The notes under the pieces: model-generated
Database searches by the model: none
Told to the model about the DNA's origin: nothing
What the model saw: only the letters and a program-made list of their open reading frames with translations
Made by a program: the position numbers and the translations under genes
Part shown: positions 22,355 through 30,709 of the stretch, in pieces
Layout: each line of letters begins with the position of its first letter
How positions within the stretch are numbered: position 1 is the stretch's first letter
Source of the DNA: Enterococcus raffinosus
GTDB lineage: Bacteria > Bacillota > Bacilli > Lactobacillales > Enterococcaceae
Direction of reading: 5' to 3'
DNA length: 64,000 nucleotides
Assembly: GCF_018917525.1 (NCBI RefSeq)
Contig: NZ_JAHLOS010000025.1
Span: 1 to 64,000, forward strand

Positions 22355-23680
22355 ATGGAAACATTAACGAAAGCAATCGCAAAGTTTAAAGGAGGTGTCA
22401 AAGTCCCCCATAATAAAAATACGGCAGAATTTGAAAGCGTTTTTATGGAGCCGCCGAAAATTGTGACCATTCCAATGCAGCAGCACATTGGAGGTGTTTG
22501 TACGCCGACGGTTAAAAAAGGGGACGTTGTCACAGTCGGACAGGTAATCGCGGATTCGGAAGCCTTTGTCTCAGCTCCGATCCATGCCTCTGTTTCTGGA
22601 AAGGTAAAGGGAATCAAACCGGTTTTGATGGCGAATGGTCAGATGTGTGACGCTATTCATATCGCAAGTGATGGGTTGCCTGTGGAATTTCCGGAACCCA
22701 AGCCGGTGGAGATCCACTCAAAGGAGGATCTTTTGAAGGCTGCACGAGATAGCGGCATCGTTGGTATTGGCGGCGCCGGATTTCCTATGCACGTAAAGCT
22801 GAATGTTAATGAGAGCACACCGATTGATACGTTAGTGATCAACGGGGCAGAATGTGAACCCTTCATTACATCGGATTACCGCGAAAGTTTGGAGTATCCG
22901 GAACGGATTATTGCAGGAATGCAGCTGGTGATGAAGTACCTGAATATCGCTCATGGTGTTATCGGCATTGAGAGTAATAAGCCAAAAGGGTTAAGAAGAC
23001 TGCGAGATCACTTGAATGAGTTGGCTGATCGTGATCCGTCCATTGATGTTATGGAAATTCCATCATTGTACCCGCAAGGAGCGGAAAAAATGCTGGTTTA
23101 CGCCACCACTGGACGAAAAATTCCACCAGGGAAATTGCCGTCTGAGGTTGGATGCTTAATCATGAATATTTCGACCATCTCACTGTTGCAGCGTTATATC
23201 GAGATCGGTATGCCGCTAACCCATAAGCGAATTACTGTGGATGGCAATGTGGCGAATCCAAAAAATGTGGTAGTTCCAGTGGGGACACCAATCGGCGAAG
23301 TAATTGACTATTGTGGCGGATTGATTGATGAACCTAGCAAGATTATTTTAGGCGGACCGATGATGGGAATCGCCCAATTTTCTGTCGATTTGCCAATCAC
23401 GAAGCAAACCAATGCCATCACGATTTTAGGAGCGGGACAACAGTTGCCGGAGGAATCACCATGTATCCGCTGCGGACGCTGTGTCGAGGCTTGTCCGATG
23501 TCGCTGTTGCCTGTACAAATCGAACGTTGTACTCATAATAATGACCTTGCAGGCTTGAAAAAATTGAATGTCTCCGCCTGTATGGAATGCGGCTGCTGTG
23601 CCTTTGTTTGTCCGGCTGGTCGAAGACTCGTTCAGTCAATGAAACGAGCGAAACAGTTAGAAAGGGAGGCTGCCAAATGA
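22355..23680 (+). CDS. rnfC: Rnf complex subunit C (NADH-oxidising subunit)
   Basis: A 441-residue peripheral subunit that exchanges electrons with NADH in the ion-pumping ferredoxin:NAD+ oxidoreductase. The N-terminal barrel-sandwich (biotinyl-like) domain is followed by the nucleotide and flavin region (GIGGAGFPMHVKL near 140) and two 4Fe-4S sets, CIRCGRCVEACP (about 370-381) and CMECGCCAFVCP (about 409-420). ATG 22355 has GGGGAGG 7 bases upstream. It is the first gene of rnfCDGEAB and overlaps rnfD by ATGA. Confidence 0.95.
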   Translation: METLTKAIAKFKGGVKVPHNKNTAEFESVFMEPPKIVTIPMQQHIGGVCTPTVKKGDVVTVGQVIADSEAFVSAPIHASVSGKVKGIKPVLMANGQMCDAIHIASDGLPVEFPEPKPVEIHSKEDLLKAARDSGIVGIGGAGFPMHVKLNVNESTPIDTLVINGAECEPFITSDYRESLEYPERIIAGMQLVMKYLNIAHGVIGIESNKPKGLRRLRDHLNELADRDPSIDVMEIPSLYPQGAEKMLVYATTGRKIPPGKLPSEVGCLIMNISTISLLQRYIEIGMPLTHKRITVDGNVANPKNVVVPVGTPIGEVIDYCGGLIDEPSKIILGGPMMGIAQFSVDLPITKQTNAITILGAGQQLPEESPCIRCGRCVEACPMSLLPVQIERCTHNNDLAGLKKLNVSACMECGCCAFVCPAGRRLVQSMKRAKQLEREAAK

Positions 23681-24618
23681 ACAAATTACCTGTTTCCATT
23701 TCACCCCATCTGCACTCTGGACGGAGCAGCCGAGGAATCATGCAGGACGTGATCATTGCCTTGATCCCAGCAGTGATTGCCTCCACGATTATCTTTGGTT
23801 TTCGTGCGCTTATCTTGATTATCGTTACGGTTGCGGCGTGTGTCATCAGTGAGTATGTCACTCGGAAAATCTTAAAGCGGCCAGATTCGATTCACAATTT
23901 GACAGCAGTTGTCACAGGAATCTTACTGGCCTTGAATCTGCCGGTTACCTTGCCATTTTGGATGGCTATTTTAGGTGGTGTGATTGCAATTGTGATCGTG
24001 AAGGAATTTTTCGGCGGAGTTGGTCAAAACTTCGTGAATCCCGCGATCACTGCGCGGATTATTTTAATGATGTCCTTTGCTTCCCAAATGAGTACCTGGC
24101 AGCCGCCGCTAAACTATTATATGTTCCGACCAGACGTTATTTCATCGGCGACTTATTTTTCAGCCTCTCAGACAGGTCAGAAGATTCCCTCATTATTGGA
24201 TATGTTTTTGGGTATACGCGCGGGAAGTCTAGGTGAGACCTGTGCGTTAGCCTTGCTGCTCGGCGGTGTCTACTTGGTAGTAAGAAAGGTGATTTCACCG
24301 ATTATTCCACTTTGTTTTATCGGAACAGTGGTCATTTTTTCTACCTTATTAGGCGGAGATCCATTGTACCAAATGATGTCAGGCGGATTACTACTAGGGG
24401 CGATTTTCATGGCGACGGATTATACAACTTCGCCGATTACCAGAAATGGCAAGATTATTTTCGGGATTGGCTGCGGAATTATAACTGTCTTGATTCGTTT
24501 CTTTGCGGCGTTACCAGAGGGTGTTTCTTATGCCATTTTATTAATGAATATTTTAGTCCCTCATATTGAGAATTTGACGATTCCGAAGGTCTTTGGTGAG
24601 GAGGCGAAGGTAAAATGA
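23677..24618 (+). CDS. rnfD: Rnf complex subunit D
   Basis: A 313-residue membrane subunit with about nine or ten hydrophobic helices, homologous to NqrB, carrying covalent FMN in characterised complexes. The sequence has SPHLHSGRSSRGIMQDV at the start, VKEFFGGVGQNFVNPAI, and ATDYTTSPITRNGK near 247-260. The real start is ATG 23677, overlapping the rnfC stop; longer frames lie inside rnfC. It works with RnfG and RnfE in transmembrane electron transfer coupled to Na+ or H+ movement. Confidence 0.95.
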   Translation: MNKLPVSISPHLHSGRSSRGIMQDVIIALIPAVIASTIIFGFRALILIIVTVAACVISEYVTRKILKRPDSIHNLTAVVTGILLALNLPVTLPFWMAILGGVIAIVIVKEFFGGVGQNFVNPAITARIILMMSFASQMSTWQPPLNYYMFRPDVISSATYFSASQTGQKIPSLLDMFLGIRAGSLGETCALALLLGGVYLVVRKVISPIIPLCFIGTVVIFSTLLGGDPLYQMMSGGLLLGAIFMATDYTTSPITRNGKIIFGIGCGIITVLIRFFAALPEGVSYAILLMNILVPHIENLTIPKVFGEEAKVK

Positions 24619-25178
24619 AGCGATCCAGTTCCAAAGTCATTTTTACCGATGCGTTATGCCTCTTCATTATCTGCCTCGTGATCACCTTTGCGGTAGCTGG
24701 AACACGTTCTGTTTTTAAAGACCGAATCGCCAAGCAAGAATGGGAGCAAACTCAAAGTGTCATGAGCCAGCTGATTAAGGCTGATGACTTTCAAGAAGTC
24801 AAAGTAGCAGGGGATAACCAAGGCTACAAAGCGCTGGATAGTGGTGGCAAGACTGTTGGTTATCTTTTCGTGACAAAGGCCTATGGCTACGGCAGTGACG
24901 TGAGTGTCATGAGTGCAGTGATGGACGGCAAAGTCATCGGTGTCGATGTGCTTGATGCCTCTAACGAAACGCCGGGACTTGGTCAAAATGTCACGAAAAA
25001 AGAGTTTATCGATCAGTTCGACGGTACCGATGACACGCTGGAGGTAGTGAAGAACGATCCTGCGAATAAGAATCAAGTAGAAGCGGTAACAGGAGCAACC
25101 AAATCCTCCAATGCCGTTGCTACATCAGTCAAAGAGGCACTTGCTCTGTTTGAACAAGTCGCTACGTCAGAGAAATAG
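24615..25178 (+). CDS. rnfG: Rnf complex subunit G (FMN-binding)
   Basis: A 187-residue subunit with one N-terminal membrane helix (about 10-28) and an extracytoplasmic FMN-binding domain. The flavinylation motif reads TGATKSS, with the acceptor Thr at 162, and ETPGLGQNV is the usual preceding motif. FMN is attached by ApbE in known systems; no apbE lies in this window, so it must be elsewhere. It overlaps rnfD by ATGA. Confidence 0.95.
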   Translation: MKRSSSKVIFTDALCLFIICLVITFAVAGTRSVFKDRIAKQEWEQTQSVMSQLIKADDFQEVKVAGDNQGYKALDSGGKTVGYLFVTKAYGYGSDVSVMSAVMDGKVIGVDVLDASNETPGLGQNVTKKEFIDQFDGTDDTLEVVKNDPANKNQVEAVTGATKSSNAVATSVKEALALFEQVATSEK

Positions 25179-25190
25179 GGAGGAGAAGCA

Positions 25191-25868
25191 ATGGAAAAAG
25201 AAAAAGCATCCACTATTTTCAGCAGAGGGTTGATCAAAGAAAATCCTGTCCTGCGTCTGATGTTAGGGACCTGTCCAACGTTAGCGGTGACAACCTCTGC
25301 AATGAATGGTTTAGGAATGGGAATCGCGGCAACGGTCGTTCTTTTAGGCTCCAATGTCGTAATCTCTCTTCTGCGAAAAGTAATTCCTGATCGTGTCAGA
25401 ATCCCAGCATTTATCACTATCATCGCGGGCTTTGTAACAGTTGTTCAATTAGTGGTGAAGGCGTTAGCCCCTGCCTTAGATGCTACTTTAGGGATTTATC
25501 TACCCTTAATCGTAGTGAACTGTATTATTCTAGGGCGTGCAGAAGCTTATGCCAAAAATAATACCGTGCTTCATTCCGCTTTAGATGGTTTAGGAATGGG
25601 TGTCGGCTTTACAATGGCGCTGTTATGTATGGGCGGTATTCGCGAGCTGCTTGGCAGCGGAACTTTATTAGGGTTTTCGATTACGGCAGGTGTGATTCCA
25701 CCAATGACGATCATGCTGCTGCCGCCAGGCGGGTTCTTCGTCTTCGGTATGCTGGTGATGCTGGCGAATAAATTGAGTGATCGCAAGACGAAAGAAATCG
25801 ATTGTAGTGCTTGTCCGGTCGCTGAAGCCTGTACCACGGTTTGTGATGAAAAGGCAGGTGATCAGTGA
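25191..25868 (+). CDS. rnfE: Rnf complex subunit E
   Basis: A 225-residue membrane subunit with six helices, homologous to NqrD and the sister of RnfA. NPVLRLMLGTCPTLAVT and YLPLIVVNCIILGRAE are family signatures; their cysteines help hold an iron-sulfur cluster in the membrane in known structures. The C-terminal tail carries CSACPVAEACTTVC, an extra cysteine cluster beyond the core fold. AGGGAGG precedes the ATG. The stop overlaps the rnfA start. Confidence 0.95.
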   Translation: MEKEKASTIFSRGLIKENPVLRLMLGTCPTLAVTTSAMNGLGMGIAATVVLLGSNVVISLLRKVIPDRVRIPAFITIIAGFVTVVQLVVKALAPALDATLGIYLPLIVVNCIILGRAEAYAKNNTVLHSALDGLGMGVGFTMALLCMGGIRELLGSGTLLGFSITAGVIPPMTIMLLPPGGFFVFGMLVMLANKLSDRKTKEIDCSACPVAEACTTVCDEKAGDQ

Positions 25869-26458
25869 TGCAGATTTTTGTAACGATTTTAGTTGCCGGT
25901 ATTTTAACGGATAATTTTGTCTTGTCACAGTTTCTAGGAATTTGTCCATTTTTGGGAGTATCGAAGAAATTGGACACGGCTGTCGGCATGTCTCTCGCGG
26001 TTACCTTTGTTATGGTATTAGCGACCTTAGTAACCTATCCGCTTTACGCTTCGGTATTAGTACCGATGGGGCTGGATTACCTACAGACGATTGTCTTTAT
26101 CTTAACGATCGCCGCACTTGTGCAACTGGTAGAAGTGGTGATGAAACGGTATATGACTCCGCTTTATAACGCGTTAGGGATTTATTTACCATTGATTACT
26201 ACGAACTGTGCAGTGCTTGGTGTAACAATCCTGAATTTTTCGAAAAATTATTCCTTCGTGCAATCAATGGTTAATTCATTTGCCGCAGGAATCGGTTTTT
26301 TAGTCGCAATGGTAATTTTTGCCGGGGTACGCGGCCGCTTGGAGGGAAATGATATTCCCGAGTCGCTTAAAGGGCTGCCAATCACATTGATTGCCGCGGC
26401 TATCGTATCGTTGTCGTTTCTTGGATTTGCCGGTTTGGCAGAAGGATTATTCCAGTAG
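25868..26458 (+). CDS. rnfA: Rnf complex subunit A
   Basis: A 196-residue six-helix membrane subunit, homologous to NqrE. DNFVLSQFLGICPFLGVSKK and YLPLITTNCAVLGVT are diagnostic, including the two cysteines that pair with those of RnfE around a membrane iron-sulfur cluster. ATG 25868 overlaps the rnfE stop by one base and follows AGGTGA. Family length is normal. Confidence 0.95.
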   Translation: MQIFVTILVAGILTDNFVLSQFLGICPFLGVSKKLDTAVGMSLAVTFVMVLATLVTYPLYASVLVPMGLDYLQTIVFILTIAALVQLVEVVMKRYMTPLYNALGIYLPLITTNCAVLGVTILNFSKNYSFVQSMVNSFAAGIGFLVAMVIFAGVRGRLEGNDIPESLKGLPITLIAAAIVSLSFLGFAGLAEGLFQ

Positions 26459-26470
26459 GAGGTGGAAATA

Positions 26471-27283
26471 ATGACAGAAATCATGATACCCATCGGCATT
26501 GTTAGCGGAATGGGATTAATCGCAGGAGTCATTCTTTCCTTGGCCACCATCATCTTCCATAAACCGGTGGATGAAAAGGAAGAGGCCCTGCGAGAAGCGC
26601 TGCCGGGAATCAATTGCGGAGCATGTGGCTTTTCCGGCTGCGATGGTTATGCTAAAGCGATGGCTAAAGGAGAAGCAGGAGCCACCAATTGTACGCCAGG
26701 TGGCCCATCTACCCAACAAGCCTTGGCAGAGATATTAGGCGTTGAAGTTGGGGATGTTCAGAAGGTCGCTGCCTTTGTTCGCTGTAATGGCAGCTGTGAG
26801 TTTACGAATAAGAAAATGGCTTATGCCGGAACAGAGACCTGCTACGGAGCCAATCAAATATTTGGCGGTCCGCAAGACTGCCGCTTTGGCTGTATGGGCT
26901 TCGGCGATTGCGCAGCTGTTTGCGACTATGATGCGTTGCACATCGTAGACGGGGTGGCCAAGGTTGATCCTGATAAATGTGTCGGCTGTTTGAAATGTAT
27001 TACCGCCTGTCCAAAAAATCTGATTAAGATGCTGCCAGCAGAAAACACCGCGCTCGTAGCCTGCTCCAATCAGGATAAAGGCGGCGGTGTACGTAAAATC
27101 TGTGATGTGGGCTGTATCACCTGTAATCGTTGTGTGAAAACCTGTTCGCAAAAAGCCATCAAGATGGAAAACAATGTTGCAGTAATTGATCCAGATCTGT
27201 GCATCGATTGCGGCGAGTGTGTGGAAATCTGTCCGCAAAATTGCATTTTACAGATGCCGGCGAAGGAAAAGATTCCTAGTTAA
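26471..27283 (+). CDS. rnfB: Rnf complex subunit B (ferredoxin-accepting, poly-FeS)
   Basis: A 270-residue subunit that receives electrons from ferredoxin. It has an N-terminal membrane helix (about 5-25), the 4Fe-4S domain starting CGACGFSGC at residue 49, then ferredoxin-type motifs CRFGCMGFGDCAAVC, CVGCLKCITACP, CITCNRCVKTC and CIDCGECVEICP. ATG 26471 follows AGGAGG by 8 bases. Last gene of the operon. All expected cysteine motifs are intact, arguing the complex is functional. Confidence 0.95.
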   Translation: MTEIMIPIGIVSGMGLIAGVILSLATIIFHKPVDEKEEALREALPGINCGACGFSGCDGYAKAMAKGEAGATNCTPGGPSTQQALAEILGVEVGDVQKVAAFVRCNGSCEFTNKKMAYAGTETCYGANQIFGGPQDCRFGCMGFGDCAAVCDYDALHIVDGVAKVDPDKCVGCLKCITACPKNLIKMLPAENTALVACSNQDKGGGVRKICDVGCITCNRCVKTCSQKAIKMENNVAVIDPDLCIDCGECVEICPQNCILQMPAKEKIPS

Positions 27284-27347
27284 TAAAAATAGCGGAAGCC
27301 CTTTCAAAAAATGTGCTATCATTAAAAGAAAAAGGGCAGGTGTTGAA

Positions 27348-28058
27348 ATGAAATTATTAGTAACAGAGGATTATGAAACATTAAGTCAACTCACAGCGGA
27401 TCTCGTTTTGCTGAAATGGGCGGAAAGTCGCCGCGTGAATCTGGCGCTGACTGCGGGCTCTTCACCTAAGCGTGCGTACGAGATTTTAGCAGAACGATTG
27501 AATCAGGTTTTTTTTGACCAAAGCTTGGCGCATTTCTACAATTTTGATGAAATTACCTTAAAGGGTCAAGAATCTGGCTTGACGATGCAGGCCCTAACGA
27601 AGGAGCTATTCCAGCCGTTAGGGATCGAAGAAGAAAACATCGAAGTGTTAGATGCTGGAAATTATCAAGATTATGATCGACAAATCGCTGAAGATGGCGG
27701 CTTGGATTTGGTTTTGATGGGCATTGGTGGAGACGGTCACTTCTGTGGTAATTTGCCAGAATTCACCTCCTTTGATTTTGGGGTTTATCGGGTACCAATC
27801 GAGAAGGACGATGAATTATACAAGCTTCTAGAGGGAGCAAGTCCCTATGAGCCTGGTGAAGAGATGGTGACCTTTGGCGCTCAAACGGTTTTAGCAGCAA
27901 AAGAATTGGTGCTGATTGCTAATGGCGAGAAGAAGGCAGCAATCATCAAACAGGCGTTAGAAGGACCAATCACAGAAGATGTCCCAGCATCTGTTTTACG
28001 ATTGCATCCGAATCTAACGGTGATTTTAGATCGCGCAGCAGCAAGTTTATTAGACTAA
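27348..28058 (+). CDS. NagB-family sugar-phosphate isomerase/deaminase-like protein
   Basis: A 236-residue protein of the glucosamine-6-phosphate deaminase / 6-phosphogluconolactonase fold. It has LTAGSSPKRAYE (phosphate loop), FYNFDEI, the active-site-like MGIGGDGHFCGNLPEF and the closing VPASVLRLHPNLTVILD. The active-site motif GGDGHFCGN differs from the NagB form GxDGHIAFN, so the substrate may differ from glucosamine-6-phosphate. GGGCAGGTG lies before ATG 27348. It has its own strong terminator. Rnf genes end 64 bases upstream. Confidence 0.82.
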   Translation: MKLLVTEDYETLSQLTADLVLLKWAESRRVNLALTAGSSPKRAYEILAERLNQVFFDQSLAHFYNFDEITLKGQESGLTMQALTKELFQPLGIEEENIEVLDAGNYQDYDRQIAEDGGLDLVLMGIGGDGHFCGNLPEFTSFDFGVYRVPIEKDDELYKLLEGASPYEPGEEMVTFGAQTVLAAKELVLIANGEKKAAIIKQALEGPITEDVPASVLRLHPNLTVILDRAAASLLD

Positions 28059-28065
28059 TAAAGAT

Positions 28066-28100
28066 AGAAAACGAGAGGCGATCATCGCCTCTCGTTTTCT
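28066..28100 (+). terminator. very strong terminator hairpin
   Basis: A perfect 16-bp stem with loop TCA ending in TTTTCT. It lies between the NagB-family gene and the facing pseudogene fragment, so it may serve both strands. Confidence 0.9.
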
Positions 28101-28110
28101 GTTAAACTAG

Positions 28111-28248
28111 TTAATTAATCAGCTTTGCCGAAGCTTCATTAGCAATCACCGTAATATTAGAATGCAGTCTTAAGATAGACATCAGAAATACATTGTTAAT
28201 AGCCAGCAAATCAAATTTCCCAACACCTTTTTTAAGCGCGTTTGACAA
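28111..28248 (-). pseudogene. C-terminal remnant of a second NagB-family gene
   Basis: The minus strand encodes about 45 residues ending in MSILRLHSNITVIANEASAK then LIN and TAA. This aligns with the last part of the neighbouring intact gene (VPASVLRLHPNLTVILDRAA). The 5' part of the gene is gone, replaced by the TetR promoter region. No start or ribosome site remains. It faces its paralogue tail to tail. Confidence 0.65.
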
Positions 28249-28289
28249 GTTAACGACTGTTCACTATAATTAAGTGAACGGTCGTTAAC
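28242..28289 (+). promoter_or_regulatory. consensus promoter with double TetR-type operator
   Basis: TTGACA (28242-28247), 17-base spacer, TATAAT (28265-28270). A 17-bp inverted repeat with one mismatch (28249-28265 with 28273-28289) surrounds the -10. Each arm is itself a near-palindrome of the type TTAACGACYGTTCA, as for TetR-family sites. Confidence 0.85.
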
Positions 28290-28309
28290 TTAATTACGGA
28301 GGGATGACT

Positions 28310-28939
28310 ATGCCAAGAAAAGCAGCGCGAGATACTAAAAAGCTTATTTTACAGGTGGCTTTAAAACAGTTTTCTGAAAAAGGGTTTGCTGGTGTTGGAA
28401 TTCGAGATATTGCAAAGGAAGTTGGGATACGAGAAAGTGCAATCTATAGACATTACAGCGGAAAGCAAGCGATTTTTGACGCAATCATTTTAGACATTGA
28501 GCAGCGCTACCAAGAGGAAACTGCCGAGATTGACGCTTCAAAAAGACTGGATGGTCTCTTAAATGCAAAGGATGTCCGTGAAGAATTGATTCAGATGAGT
28601 TTTACAATGTTTCAATTTTATTTAGAAACAGAGTATGGCTCACAATTGCGCAGAATGCTGACAATTGAACAGTATCGTAGTTCTGAAATAAGCAGTTTTT
28701 TTCGTGAACTCGTAATTAACAATGGATTAGAGTATATAACACAGGTGTTTTCTCAATTAATAGCAGAAAAAGTCTATTTGGATGCTGATCCTGAAGTCAT
28801 GGCCTTACAATTTTATTCGCCTCTGTATTTACTGTTGACCAAATACGATAATCAGCCCGAAAAGTATGAAGAAGCATTGTCCTTTTTAGAAAAGCACATC
28901 ACCCAGTTTAATAAAATCTATCTGAGGAGTGATCAATGA
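28310..28939 (+). CDS. TetR/AcrR-family regulator
   Basis: A 209-residue regulator with an N-terminal TetR HTH (about 8-55: LKQFSEKGFAGVGIRDIAKE, then RESAIYRHYSGK) and a helical ligand domain. ATG 28310 has GGAGGG at proper spacing; the ATG at 28304 abuts it. The promoter carries a double palindrome, so the gene is almost surely autorepressed. It overlaps the next membrane-protein gene by ATGA, making that gene the prime target. Confidence 0.92.
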   Translation: MPRKAARDTKKLILQVALKQFSEKGFAGVGIRDIAKEVGIRESAIYRHYSGKQAIFDAIILDIEQRYQEETAEIDASKRLDGLLNAKDVREELIQMSFTMFQFYLETEYGSQLRRMLTIEQYRSSEISSFFRELVINNGLEYITQVFSQLIAEKVYLDADPEVMALQFYSPLYLLLTKYDNQPEKYEEALSFLEKHITQFNKIYLRSDQ

Positions 28940-29307
28940 TGAAGGGAATCGGGATACTGGCAGCGGAATGGGTTGTTACAGGAATGATCGTTTATGCAGG
29001 ATTATGTGGAAGGAAACTGTTCTTTATTGACGGACCAAGGTCAGCGGTGATTACATTAGGTTTAATCGGATTTACCATGTGCATGGTCATGCCGACGATT
29101 GGCAAGTTTATCAGTAATGCGCCTGCACATCCATTAACAATCATGGGGTATATTTTTGGTGTCATGGCACTTTTTACTACGGTGGTTCAGTTATTTAACT
29201 GGCAGATTCCACTTATCCAAGATCCTAAAAATGCGCTATTTGTAATTGCTGGTTGCATCGTTATAAAATCAATTATTGGACGGTTTTCATTTTTAGTAAT
29301 CACATAA
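28936..29307 (+). CDS. four-TM membrane protein co-expressed with TetR regulator
   Basis: A 123-residue protein with four hydrophobic segments (about 5-24, 35-53, 67-88, 100-120). I do not recognise the family. It shares an ATGA overlap with the TetR gene, so the two are translated together under the double operator. Such pairs usually respond to membrane-active or toxic compounds; this is inferred. A strong terminator follows. Confidence 0.7.
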   Translation: MMKGIGILAAEWVVTGMIVYAGLCGRKLFFIDGPRSAVITLGLIGFTMCMVMPTIGKFISNAPAHPLTIMGYIFGVMALFTTVVQLFNWQIPLIQDPKNALFVIAGCIVIKSIIGRFSFLVIT

Positions 29308-29333
29308 CATTGCTTATCTGAGAATAACTAAAG

Positions 29334-29368
29334 AGCCCGTACGTTGTAATTTTACAAGGTACGGGCTT
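29334..29368. terminator. bidirectional terminator
   Basis: AGCCCGTAC-G-TTGTAA pairs with TTACAA-G-GTACGGGCT, a single G-G mismatch and a loop of two T; it separates convergent genes. Confidence 0.8.
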
Positions 29369-29375
29369 ATTTCAG

Positions 29376-30605
29376 TTACAGGTTCTCTTCCAATTCTTCC
29401 TCTTCTTTAGTTTCAAAATAGCGTGAATGAACAACCACTAAAATGATCCCGATGAAAACCATCGCACTTGCAAAGTAGAAGGTATAATTACCGCCGAATC
29501 TCGCCCCGATTAGACCAGCTACAAAAGGTGCTAACGAACCACCAAAAAAGCGAACAAAGCTGTAGGTTGATGAAGCGATGTTGCGTTTGATCCCAGGAAT
29601 TTCCATCGCAATCGTTGTCATCAAGGTGTTGATGATTCCTTGGAAGAAACCAGCGATAATCAACGCAGCAGCAACAAGCGAGGGTTGGTCGGCATTGATT
29701 CCCATCAGCAGTAGGCAGACAACAAAACCGATAAATCCGATCATCAAGGTATAGAATGTTCCGATTTTTCGTTCAAATCGAGTGGCTAAGAAAATCGAGG
29801 AAATAGCCAATAAAATTCCCCAACCAAAGAAGGTCATACCAATTTCCATTTCAGAAAAATTCGGCATTAAAAAGGGCGCATAAGCAAGTAGAGTAAAGAA
29901 ACCGAAGTTATACAATAGAGCAATTAAACCAACCGAACGCAGCTTGTGGTTTTTCAAGGCTTTGACGCCAGCAAAAAAGGCAATTTTCTCCTTCTCGCCT
30001 TTTGGTTCTTTGAACATGATCAAGATCGATAGAAAAGAAATCAGCATCAAAACCGATACGCCAGCAAATGGCAAACGCCAAGAAATAGAACCTAGTGAAC
30101 CGCCGACTAAAGGCCCAATCGACATCCCCAATCCCATTGCGGCTTCATAAAGCATAATTGATTTTTCTGTTTGTCCGATCAAAACACTGACAATTGCCGA
30201 TAAAGCGGTCGAAATAAATAGGGCATTTCCTAAACCCCAGCCCGCACGAAAATAAATCAATGCGTCGATCGTATTGGATAAGCCAGCAAATAGTGCAAAT
30301 AAAATAATAATAAATAGACCGAGCATCAGAGTTCTCTTTGTACCGATTCGACTTGAAACAAAACCAGTAAACAGCATCACAATACCGGTCACCATCATAT
30401 AACTGGTAAATAATAACGTCGTTTGCGCAGGCGTTGCTTGTAATGATTTTGCAATCGAATTCAAAATTGGATCGACCAATCCGATCCCCATGAAGGCGAT
30501 CATGCAGGCAAAGGCAACGACATACGCTGCTTTACCATTTTCTTTCTCCGTAACTATACTTTCATTGTTTTCGTTTAAATTTTCCATTAGGTCACCACTT
30601 TCCAT
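29376..30605 (-). CDS. MFS transporter (probable drug efflux)
   Basis: A 409-residue, twelve-helix major facilitator (or 403 if it starts at ATG 30587). It has the motif-A-like loop GFVSSRIGTKRTLMLG after helix 2 and the motif-C-like segment GLGMSIGPLVGGSLGS in helix 5, typical of DHA1/DHA2-type proton antiporters. The promoter -35 is covered by a PadR-type operator and the adjacent upstream gene is a PadR regulator, so the pump is likely induced by a compound that regulator senses. The substrate is unknown. Confidence 0.9.
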   Translation of the reverse strand: MESGDLMENLNENNESIVTEKENGKAAYVVAFACMIAFMGIGLVDPILNSIAKSLQATPAQTTLLFTSYMMVTGIVMLFTGFVSSRIGTKRTLMLGLFIIILFALFAGLSNTIDALIYFRAGWGLGNALFISTALSAIVSVLIGQTEKSIMLYEAAMGLGMSIGPLVGGSLGSISWRLPFAGVSVLMLISFLSILIMFKEPKGEKEKIAFFAGVKALKNHKLRSVGLIALLYNFGFFTLLAYAPFLMPNFSEMEIGMTFFGWGILLAISSIFLATRFERKIGTFYTLMIGFIGFVVCLLLMGINADQPSLVAAALIIAGFFQGIINTLMTTIAMEIPGIKRNIASSTYSFVRFFGGSLAPFVAGLIGARFGGNYTFYFASAMVFIGIILVVVHSRYFETKEEEELEENL

Positions 30606-30610
30606 TCAAC

Positions 30611-30648
30611 AGTTTAATCACAAAAAGATTTTATGTCAATATTTACAT
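30611..30648 (-). promoter_or_regulatory. MFS promoter with PadR operator ATGT-N8-ACAT
   Basis: Minus strand TTGACA (30634-30639), 17-base spacer, TAAACT (30611-30616). ATGT (30633-30636) and ACAT (30645-30648) form the classic PadR site, overlapping the -35. Confidence 0.8.
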
Positions 30649-30673
30649 AAATATATTTACAATTATTTTTGCC

Positions 30674-30701
30674 AAAAAAAAAACAGACCTCAAGAGATCT
30701 G
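30674..30701 (-). terminator. terminator of the padR gene
   Basis: On the minus strand CAGATCTC pairs with GAGGTCTG (one G-T), then ten T. Confidence 0.85.
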
Positions 30702-30709
30702 CTTTAAAC

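Noticed and set aside
27298-27337. GCCCTTT...AAAGGGC as rnf terminator
   Set aside because: The loop would be about 26 bases and there is no T run; the ends may pair by chance in this short gap.
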